A stretch of DNA of 64,000 nucleotides from Arthrobacter sp. PvP023 (GTDB taxonomy: Bacteria; Actinomycetota; Actinomycetes; Actinomycetales; Micrococcaceae). The notes beneath the pieces are model-generated. The model ran no database searches. It was given only the letters and a program-made list of their open reading frames with translations, and was not told the origin of the DNA. A program made the position numbers and the translations under genes. The DNA lies in NCBI RefSeq assembly GCF_017832975.1, contig NZ_JAFIBI010000001.1, forward strand, positions 4,154,001 through 4,218,000. The letters run 5' to 3'. Of this stretch, positions 58,162-64,000 are shown piece by piece. Each line of letters begins with the position of its first letter. The stretch's first letter is position 1.

Positions 58162-59455
58162 CGGCGATCTTCGCCTTGATGCTGGCAGCCATCTTGGCCC
58201 ACTCTGCAGCGGGATCGCCCTGGCCCTTGATCAGCGCGAGTTCAGTGGCTCCCCAGTCGGCCCAGACTGCGCTCATTTCCGGAATGGCGGGCATGGGCAC
58301 GCCGGTGGCACCGATCTTGCCGAATGCTTCCACCACGGGATCGCTGGCTGCCTTCTCGAAGGAGGCCTTCAGCGCCGGCGGGCGGCCGCCGGCCTTGTAC
58401 ATGGAATCCTGTGCCGCTTCGGAGGTGAGGTAGTTGGTGACGAATTCATTGGTGGCAAGGGCGTTGGCGCTCTTGGCGCTGATGAAGAAGCCGTTGACGC
58501 CGATAAACGGCTGGGCGGGCTTGTCACCGGCCGTCGGCAGGGCGTCCACAGCAAACTTGATGCCCTTCTTCTGGACATCCGGAACGTTCCAGGGGCCCGT
58601 CAGGAAGTAGGGGGATTCGCCTGCCAGGAACTTCTCCTTGGCAATGTCCCCGGTGATGTTGGAGTTGATGATCTTTTCACCTGCGTCGCCCCAGGCCACG
58701 AGCTTCTTGGCGAACTCGACGCCGGCGGCATCACCGATGAGGAGCTGTTTGGGATCGTAACCACCGTCGGCAGACTGGCCGAAGACCTGCGAACCCATGG
58801 AGGCCTGCAGCGGGTAGAGGTGGTACGGGTCGCCCTGCTTGGGATCCATGCCCACCAGGAACGGGAACTTGGCCTTGCCGTCCGCCACTGCCTTCTTGCC
58901 GTTGGCAACTACTTCGTCCAGCGTTTCCGCGCTCTCGGCCACCAGATCGGTGTTGCGCAGCAGCGCGATGTTTTCGATGGCGTACGGGACACCATAGACG
59001 GAGCCGTTGAAGGTCATGGCCTTGATAGAGGAACCCTGGAATGCCGACGACTTGTCCCCGAGTTCGATCGGAGCAATGACGCCGTTCTGGACGAACTTGC
59101 CGACCCAGTCATGCGGTCCGACGATCAGGTCCGGGCCCTTGCCCGTGGGGACCTGGGTGATGAAGTCATCGCGGACGGCGGCGAAGTCCTTGACGACGAG
59201 TTTGACCTCGATGCCGGTATCGGCCTGGAACTTGGCGGTGATGTCCTTCAGCGCCGGCGACCGTTCGGCGTCGACCCACATGGTGATGGTGCCTGCACCG
59301 GCAGACTTCAGGTCCGGCTTAGCGGTAGCGGTTGCCGGTGCGGTGGCCGATGCGCCACCGCAGGCGCTGAGCGCCAAGGCTGCCACGACGGAGAGCGCGC
59401 CCGCCGTGAAGACGCGGCGGCTGGTCCCGCTCGTGAGGGTGTTCTGCACCTTCAT
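58157..59455 (-). CDS. malE: Maltose/oligosaccharide-binding lipoprotein (MalE-like)
   Basis: A 432-aa extracellular solute-binding protein, family 1. The lipobox LSAC puts the acylated cysteine at C32; TSRRVFTAGAL at the start hints at a twin-arginine-like signal. The mature fold starts TITMWVDAERSPALKDI, as in maltose/trehalose-binding proteins. I chose the ATG at 59455, with AAAGG 7 nt upstream, over the frame start at 59515. It is the first gene of malE-malF-malG-GH13 and probably repressed by the LacI protein at the operators upstream. Confidence 0.93.
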   Translation of the reverse strand: MKVQNTLTSGTSRRVFTAGALSVVAALALSACGGASATAPATATAKPDLKSAGAGTITMWVDAERSPALKDITAKFQADTGIEVKLVVKDFAAVRDDFITQVPTGKGPDLIVGPHDWVGKFVQNGVIAPIELGDKSSAFQGSSIKAMTFNGSVYGVPYAIENIALLRNTDLVAESAETLDEVVANGKKAVADGKAKFPFLVGMDPKQGDPYHLYPLQASMGSQVFGQSADGGYDPKQLLIGDAAGVEFAKKLVAWGDAGEKIINSNITGDIAKEKFLAGESPYFLTGPWNVPDVQKKGIKFAVDALPTAGDKPAQPFIGVNGFFISAKSANALATNEFVTNYLTSEAAQDSMYKAGGRPPALKASFEKAASDPVVEAFGKIGATGVPMPAIPEMSAVWADWGATELALIKGQGDPAAEWAKMAASIKAKIAG

Positions 59456-59537
59456 TGGTGTCCCTTTCATAAAAAATCCTGCATCCACGCGTCGGCCCCC
59501 TGGGCCCTGTGGCATCGTCGGTGATGTGGCTCACAGC

Positions 59538-59551
59538 TGCAAGCGCTTCCA
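59538..59551. promoter_or_regulatory. LacI-type operator 1 (malE side)
   Basis: TGCAAGCGCTTCCA; on the other strand TGGAAGCGCTTGCA. It fits the TGNAANCGNTNNCA pattern of LacI/CcpA-type sites and overlaps a possible malE -10. Confidence 0.8.
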
Positions 59552-59713
59552 AAGTACACGGGATGACCCATGATGGAAAGTCACCCTACTCGGCAGTAGC
59601 CTGGTACGCAAAGCGGGGCACCGACCCTGCCCGGAGGCTTCATTACTCCTGAGAGCCTGCAATCCAAGGGCCGGGTAGCAGACCATCCGCAGGCAATGAG
59701 TCCTACGTCACAA

Positions 59714-59729
59714 TTGGAAGCGTTTTCAA
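59714..59729. promoter_or_regulatory. LacI-type operator 2 (GH13 side)
   Basis: TTGGAAGCGTTTTCAA, with central CG and the same TGGAAGCG half-site as operator 1. It covers the position expected for the -35 of the leaderless GH13 promoter. Confidence 0.8.
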
Positions 59730-59747
59730 TTCTGGCTTGTTCCGTTC

Positions 59748-59753
59748 TACGAT
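59748..59753 (+). promoter_or_regulatory. Leaderless -10 of the GH13 gene
   Basis: TACGAT, 7 nt, ATG at 59761. No Shine-Dalgarno is present. The -35 area is occupied by LacI-type operator 2. Confidence 0.65.
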
Positions 59754-59760
59754 TACCGGC

Positions 59761-61497
59761 ATGTCCGTTGACTCAATGCTCAAAGCCCCCGCCGTCGCGG
59801 CGGGGCCACTGACCCTGGTCCACACTGCTGATGAAGCTTCCGGCTGGTGGCGGTCCGCCGTCATCTACCAGGTCTATCCGCGGTCCTTTCGGGACCTGAA
59901 CGGAGACGGCATCGGCGATCTTGCCGGCATCACTGCAGAGCTGCCCCAGTTGGCCCAACTCGATGTGGATGCCGTCTGGCTGTCGCCGTTCTACCGCTCA
60001 CCGCAAAAGGACGCTGGCTACGACGTCAGCGACTACTGCGACGTCGATCCGCTGTTCGGCACCCTGGCCGACTTCGACGCCATGATGGTGGAGGCAACCC
60101 GCCTGAACCTGCGGGTGATCGTGGATCTTGTTCCGAATCACTGCTCGGACCAGCACGCCGCTTTCCAGGCTGCCCTTGCCGCCCCCGCCGGCAGTGCGGA
60201 ACGTGACATGTTCATCTTCCGGGACGGCCTGGGAACCTATGGTGAAGAGCCTCCCAACAACTGGCAGTCGCACTTTGGCGGACCCGCCTGGACACGCATC
60301 ACGGAGCCGGACGGCCGGCCCGGGCAGTGGTATCTGCACCTTTTCGACGCCTCCCAGCCCGACTTCAACTGGGACAACCAGGCAGTCCACGATGAATTCG
60401 AGCGGGTGCTGCGTTTCTGGCTGGACCGGGGCGTGTCCGGATTCCGCGTGGACGTGGCCCACGCGCTGGTGAAGGCTCCCGGCCTGCCGGAGTGGGGCGG
60501 CAGGGCCGACGGCAACAGCTGCGACGGCTACCCCGGCCATGACGCACCGATGTTCGGCCAGCCGGCCCTGCATGACATCTACCGGGCGTGGCGCCGGATT
60601 CTTGCCGAGTACGGTCCGGACCGCATCCTCTGTGCCGAAGCCAACGTGGACCCGTTGCCACGTTTGGCTGACTGGGTCCGCCCGGACGAAATGCACCAGG
60701 CGTTCAATTTCCCCTACCTCCATGCGGGCCTGGACGTCCACCGCCTACGCGGTGTCATCACGGACTCCCTGGTGGCGTTGGACGCCGTCGGCGCGCCAAG
60801 CACGTGGGTACTGTCCAACCACGACGTCGTCCGCCACGCCACCCGCTTCGGCTACGACGGCCCGGGACCGCGCGACGGCGACGGGATCGGCACCTTTGAC
60901 CGGCAGCCCGACTTTGCCTTGGGCAGGAGCCGGGCTGCCGCCGCCTCCATGTTCATGCTGGGGCTTCCCGGCGGGGCGTATCTCTACCAGGGCGAAGAAC
61001 TGGGCCTGCCGGACGGAATCGACATCCCGGACAGCCAGCGCCAGGACCCCACGTTCGCGCGCACCGGCGGAGAACGGCTGGGCCGCGACGGCTGCCGGGT
61101 GCCCCTTCCCTGGCGTGCCGCCGAACTGCACGCCGGCTTCGGCTCGGGACAAGCTCCCTGGCTGCCGCAGCCGCAGAGCTTCAGCGAACTGGCGCGTGAT
61201 GCGCAGGCTGAACAGCCGACGTCGCATTTGAACCTCTACCGCCGGATGCTGGCAATGCGGAGGGAGCTGGACCTCGGCCGGGGCTCGCTGGCATGGCTGG
61301 AAAGCTGGTGCAGCGATACGTCCCTGGCCTACGTCAACGGCACCACCCTTGTGGTCATGAACACAGGACATGGACCGTTGGAACTCCCGGCAGGCCGGGT
61401 GCTGCTGCGCAGCTCCCCGGAGTCAGCTGAGACGAACTCTGGCGGTCATCAGCTAGGCTCGGGTGAGACGGTCTGGCTGAACCTTGAGGTTGGGTGA
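59761..61497 (+). CDS. GH13 alpha-glucosidase
   Basis: A 578-aa cytoplasmic GH13 enzyme of the oligo-1,6-glucosidase/alpha-glucosidase group. The barrel begins WWRSAVIYQVYPRSFRDLNGDGIGDL. Conserved regions are DLVPNHCSDQH, the nucleophile in GFRVDVAHAL, the acid/base in ILCAEANVDP and LSNHDVVRH. I chose ATG at 59761 because of the leaderless -10; an ATG 24 nt upstream lies within that promoter. It is followed 46 bp later by the LacI gene. It probably releases glucose from imported malto-oligosaccharides. Confidence 0.93.
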   Translation: MSVDSMLKAPAVAAGPLTLVHTADEASGWWRSAVIYQVYPRSFRDLNGDGIGDLAGITAELPQLAQLDVDAVWLSPFYRSPQKDAGYDVSDYCDVDPLFGTLADFDAMMVEATRLNLRVIVDLVPNHCSDQHAAFQAALAAPAGSAERDMFIFRDGLGTYGEEPPNNWQSHFGGPAWTRITEPDGRPGQWYLHLFDASQPDFNWDNQAVHDEFERVLRFWLDRGVSGFRVDVAHALVKAPGLPEWGGRADGNSCDGYPGHDAPMFGQPALHDIYRAWRRILAEYGPDRILCAEANVDPLPRLADWVRPDEMHQAFNFPYLHAGLDVHRLRGVITDSLVALDAVGAPSTWVLSNHDVVRHATRFGYDGPGPRDGDGIGTFDRQPDFALGRSRAAAASMFMLGLPGGAYLYQGEELGLPDGIDIPDSQRQDPTFARTGGERLGRDGCRVPLPWRAAELHAGFGSGQAPWLPQPQSFSELARDAQAEQPTSHLNLYRRMLAMRRELDLGRGSLAWLESWCSDTSLAYVNGTTLVVMNTGHGPLELPAGRVLLRSSPESAETNSGGHQLGSGETVWLNLEVG

Positions 61498-61543
61498 TCC
61501 GGCAGTCGTTGGAATTGGCGGTTAAGAACACGGAGAACTGAAT

Positions 61544-62572
61544 ATGCCCGGCATCAAGGACGTAGCTGAGCGAGCGGGCCTGTCCATCGCTACTGTGTCA
61601 CGGGCACTCAGCGGCAAAGGGAATGTGTCCGCCCGCAGCCGCGAACGTGCGCAGGCGGCCGCAGCCGAACTCGGTTTCGTCTTGTCGTACCACGCCTCCA
61701 GCCTGGCATCAGGCCGGAACCACAATGTGGGTGTTGTTGTCCCTTCCGTCCACCGCTGGTTTTTCTCCTCGGTGGTGGAAGGGGTTTCGGCCACATTGCT
61801 CGACGCCGGGTACGACCTGACCCTGTACAACGTCAGTGAAGGGCCTGACCGCCGGCACAGCGTCTTGAACGACTTCCTGCTGCGAAAACGCGTGGATGCG
61901 GTCATTGCGGTGTCACTCGAACTCAGTGAAGCCGAAATACGGCAACTGCTCGCCATCCACCGCCCGATCGTGGGAATCGGCGGCCCCTTGCCCGGTGCCT
62001 CCACGATCAGGATTAACGACCCGGGAATCGCCGAAGCAGCAACCAGCCACCTCATCAGGCTGGGGCACACCCGGATCGCCCACATGACCGGCGACGCCTC
62101 CTACCAGCAGGATTTCCGGCTCCCCGGAACGCGTCAAGGCGGCTTCGAGAAAGCCATGGCGGCTGCCGGGGTTCCCGTCCGTCCGGAATGGCAGGTCTCC
62201 GCCGACTTCACCATCCAGGGCGCCTACGCGAGTGCCCGGCAATTGCTCGGGGGCACGTCCGAACGCCCCACGGCGGTGTTCGCGGCTTCAGACGAGATGG
62301 CCATCGGAACCATCCTGGCCGCACGGGACTTCGGTCTGCGGATCCCCTATGACCTGTCCGTCATTGGAATCGACGGACATGAGCTTGGTGAAGTATTCGG
62401 CCTCACCACCTTCGACCAGGACGCCCGTGGACAGGGAGCCTTGGCGGTCCGTCTCCTGCTGGCGGGCCTTGAGGACGCAGCCGACGGCGGTGCAACCGAT
62501 ACGGAGTTCCCCACGAACTTCGTGGTCAGGTCCAGCACCTCCGTGCCACCGGCAGACGCTGCGCAGCGCTGA
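61544..62572 (+). CDS. LacI-family transcriptional regulator
   Basis: A 342-aa repressor. The N-terminal HTH is IKDVAERAGLSIATVSRALSG (residues 4-24) with the hinge region ending near 60. The sugar-binding domain (about 62-335) has NHNVGVVVPSVHRWFFS and AVFAASDEMAIGTILAARD. GGAG lies 8 nt before ATG. It is encoded with the GH13 gene and should bind the two TGGAAGCG operators in the malE-GH13 divergent region. The third dyad at 13561 has a different half-site and may have another regulator. Confidence 0.94.
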   Translation: MPGIKDVAERAGLSIATVSRALSGKGNVSARSRERAQAAAAELGFVLSYHASSLASGRNHNVGVVVPSVHRWFFSSVVEGVSATLLDAGYDLTLYNVSEGPDRRHSVLNDFLLRKRVDAVIAVSLELSEAEIRQLLAIHRPIVGIGGPLPGASTIRINDPGIAEAATSHLIRLGHTRIAHMTGDASYQQDFRLPGTRQGGFEKAMAAAGVPVRPEWQVSADFTIQGAYASARQLLGGTSERPTAVFAASDEMAIGTILAARDFGLRIPYDLSVIGIDGHELGEVFGLTTFDQDARGQGALAVRLLLAGLEDAADGGATDTEFPTNFVVRSSTSVPPADAAQR

Positions 62573-62589
62573 CGTCTCCGAGGGTATCG

Positions 62590-63111
62590 CTAGGCGGCCG
62601 GCGCGCGCGAGTACAGCTCCCGCTCCATGATGATCTCTTTCTTCCCGGGATCGAGCGCATAGGCTTCCCGCCGCCCCGTGTCACCGAAGCCGTGGCGCGC
62701 GTAGAAAGCCAGGGCACGGGTATTGTCTTCGTGGACGCCGAGCTGCAGCAGTCCGCACTCAAGCTCACCTGCTGCGGCCTCGACCGACCTGCCGAGCATC
62801 TCGTCGGCGAGGCCGCTTCCCCGATACGGTACGGCCACATAAACACTAATGAGCATGGCTTGGCGCTGCCGATTAGGCTCCTGGGAATGCTTCACCACCA
62901 CACGCATCAGGCCACAGAACACATTGGTCCTCGAACCGTCCTCAGCAACGAACGTCACACTTCCGGGAGCGGTCATCGCAGCGGCGCGGCTCCGCCATTG
63001 GCCCTCGGTCTGCGCCTGGGCGGACGCCAGGGATTCAACGTAAGCCGTTGGGGTATCGGCCAGCATTTCCAGCCTCACGGCGCGCAAGGATGCCCACTCC
63101 CCCTCAGCCAT
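62590..63111 (-). CDS. GNAT family N-acetyltransferase
   Basis: A 173-aa acyl-CoA-dependent acetyltransferase. The acetyl-CoA-binding motif A is VYVAVPYRGSGLADEML, and motif B is LGVHEDNTRALAFYARHGF, both intact. I chose ATG at 63111, with AGGG 8 nt upstream. A TTG at 63129 that overlaps the stop of the upstream SRPBCC gene is an alternative and would add MARVRR, common in relatives. The substrate is unknown. It is the second gene of the pair with the SRPBCC protein. Confidence 0.88.
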   Translation of the reverse strand: MAEGEWASLRAVRLEMLADTPTAYVESLASAQAQTEGQWRSRAAAMTAPGSVTFVAEDGSRTNVFCGLMRVVVKHSQEPNRQRQAMLISVYVAVPYRGSGLADEMLGRSVEAAAGELECGLLQLGVHEDNTRALAFYARHGFGDTGRREAYALDPGKKEIIMERELYSRAPAA

Positions 63112-63121
63112 GCGCCGTACC

Positions 63122-63613
63122 CTAGCCAACTACACCACCCATGAACCGGGCAAAGCGGGCCAGTACGTCCGGCCAGCCGGCATCGTATTCAGCGCGTGTT
63201 ACGGCAGGGTTTTCGGCACCCTCCCAGCCGTCGTGGACGAGGCGAAGCCCTGTGCCGCCGTCCACTGCCCTAAAAGCCACGCGGAGCTCGGTAGCCCACA
63301 ACGCAGTGGTCCCCGGGTGCCAGCTGGCATGGAAAGACAACGGCGGCTGCCAGTCGTCGATCATTCCCCACACCGCGGTCCGGCCATCATCCGCGGTTTC
63401 CATGACCAGGTTCTCTTCGAACTCCACGTAAGAACCCGTACCGAAGACACTGTGGTCCTCGAGCGGCCACCAGAGGTGGGTGTGTTCGGTGAACCCAATG
63501 AACGCCTTGGAGACCGGACCGGGCACCACCACAGTGTGCACCACGGCGTCGAGGCCATCCACGGGATCGGGTGCTTCGTCCGCAGGGAATGCGTGGCTGA
63601 AGAGGTTATCCAT
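63122..63613 (-). CDS. SRPBCC/AHSA1-like protein
   Basis: A 163-aa soluble protein of the START/AHSA1 (activator of Hsp90 ATPase homologue 1-like) fold. It shows the family pattern VVPGPVSKAFIGFTEHTHLWWP near the start and LRLVHDGWEG near the end. I chose the ATG at 63613; a TTG at 63622 would add three residues. It probably binds a hydrophobic ligand. It is upstream of the GNAT gene, and its own 5' flank is the repeat field. Confidence 0.85.
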   Translation of the reverse strand: MDNLFSHAFPADEAPDPVDGLDAVVHTVVVPGPVSKAFIGFTEHTHLWWPLEDHSVFGTGSYVEFEENLVMETADDGRTAVWGMIDDWQPPLSFHASWHPGTTALWATELRVAFRAVDGGTGLRLVHDGWEGAENPAVTRAEYDAGWPDVLARFARFMGGVVG

Positions 63614-63633
63614 GCTCACCAACTTTACCCGGG

Positions 63634-63771
63634 CGCTCTCTCACCTTTCGCACTCCCCCGGGCGACGCTCTCTCAGTTGTGGCGGGTGGTTTCCGGACGC
63701 TCTCTCAGTTGTGGCGGGTTGTTTCCGGACGCTCTCTCAGTTGTGGCGGGTTGTTTCGGGATGCTCTCTCG
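63634..63771 (-). repeat. 32-bp-period repeat array, first half
   Basis: GCTCTCTCA begins units at 63635, 63667, 63699 and 63731, and GCTCTCTCG at 63763, a strict 32-bp period. On the minus strand the first unit gives TGCGAAAGGTGAGAGAGCG. Units 2-4 share the filler GTTGTGGCGGGT-GTTTCCGGAC with one to two changes, whereas unit 1 has a different filler. No gene is supported. Confidence 0.9.
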
Positions 63772-63841
63772 GTGGTGGCGGGGGTTCGAGGGCGGTGCCT
63801 GGTTCGGGTGCCCGGGCCGGGTGCCCGGAAGGCGCAGGTAG

Positions 63842-63950
63842 TGAGAGAGGGTGTGTCGGGAGGGGTGCCGGATCTGAGAGAGGGTGTGTCGGGAGGGGTG
63901 CCGGATCTGAGAGAGGATCTGGATGTGGGAGAGGGTGTGGGTGTGGGGTG
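63842..63950 (+). repeat. 33-bp-period repeat array, inverted second half
   Basis: TGAGAGAGG begins units at 63842, 63875 and 63908, period 33, with filler GTGTGTCGGGAGGGGTGCCGGATC in the first two. It then decays into GGGAGAGGGTGTGG. The orientation is opposite to the first half, so the field is a large imperfect inverted arrangement about a 70-bp centre. Confidence 0.88.
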
Positions 63951-63978
63951 GGGGTTTTGGTGGTTAACGTGGGAGAGC

Positions 63979-64000
63979 CCCAACCAGTTGCCTGGTTGGG
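63979..64000. other. Hairpin at the window edge
   Basis: A perfect 9-bp stem CCCAACCAG with CTGGTTGGG, loop TTGC; it may extend beyond the window. It could be a terminator for a gene to the right, or the boundary of the repeat field. Confidence 0.5.

Larger units (their letters stand above)
59456..59760. promoter_or_regulatory. Divergent mal promoter region
   Basis: 305 bp between malE and the GH13 gene with no coding potential. It holds two LacI-type operators (59538-59551 and 59715-59728) about 177 bp apart centre to centre, and a leaderless -10 for the right-hand gene. On the minus strand TACTTT (59549-59554) next to operator 1 could be the malE -10. Confidence 0.7.

Noticed and set aside
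63634..63950. Repeat field considered as a CRISPR array
   Set aside because: The constant core is only about 9-10 bp, fillers are repeated rather than unique, the orientation inverts in the middle, and there are no cas genes.
63705..63983. Minus-strand frame of 92 codons with repeated SLRSGTPPDTP and ERPETTRHN
   Set aside because: It is read straight through the 32/33-bp repeats, has no Shine-Dalgarno and no family; the repetition is from DNA, not protein selection.

Overview
The window looks like a chromosomal segment of a high-GC actinobacterium of the Micrococcaceae, most likely Arthrobacter or Pseudarthrobacter. The reasons are uniform high GC, frequent GTG starts, leaderless promoters, and actinobacterial families (DUF3027, DUF3263, DUF4193, DUF4032, LytR_C, WXG100, bacterial XPB helicase). 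The gene order serC / MFS / DUF3027 / cold shock / XPB resembles the region found in mycobacteria. Nearly everything is intact housekeeping or central metabolism. The only clearly decayed accessory material is a transposase relic near 43.7 kb.

Layout. 0.3-9.6 kb: serine biosynthesis (serC), an MFS transporter, DUF3027 and cold-shock proteins, a leaderless small membrane protein, the XPB helicase with its large partner protein, and an FHA protein. 9.9-13.4 kb: an OmpR-type two-component system, an orphan WXG100 protein and an RNase H fused to a second domain. 13.6-20.7 kb: an orphan sugar-binding lipoprotein behind a LacI-type operator, groEL under two CIRCE boxes, a second binding lipoprotein, cspA, LytR_C and DUF3263 proteins, and ung. 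20.7-25.9 kb: siderophore-interacting protein, ThrE-type exporter, FemX-like ligase, a nuclease and TspO.

25.9-33.7 kb is a minus-strand glycine/serine module. A tandem glycine riboswitch leads into gcvP-gcvT-gcvH-glyA, followed by sdaA, so excess glycine could be turned into serine and then pyruvate. 33.8-36.6 kb: a TetR/MFS efflux pair with its operator, and dps. 36.8-40.5 kb: an agmatine-to-putrescine cassette (agmatine deiminase, N-carbamoylputrescine amidase-like protein, APC permease) behind a 25-bp palindrome. 40.5-45.4 kb: small conserved proteins, then an ArsR-rhodanese regulator divergent from a four-helix membrane protein with two operators between them, the transposase relic and tRNA-Thr.

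45.6-62.6 kb is carbohydrate metabolism: a DsbA-like protein, otsA-otsB (trehalose synthesis), a MsiK-type shared ATPase, a DUF4032 protein, an FAD oxidase, then malE-malF-malG-GH13 divergent from a second GH13 enzyme and a LacI regulator. Two LacI-type operators lie in the divergent region. The importer has no ATPase of its own, so the nearby MsiK-like protein probably powers it.

The window ends with GNAT and SRPBCC genes and a 32/33-bp-period repeat field. Its 19-nt head motif also occurs between gcvT and gcvH. This repeat family is the least explained structure in the window. No CRISPR array, prophage, or complete mobile element was seen.
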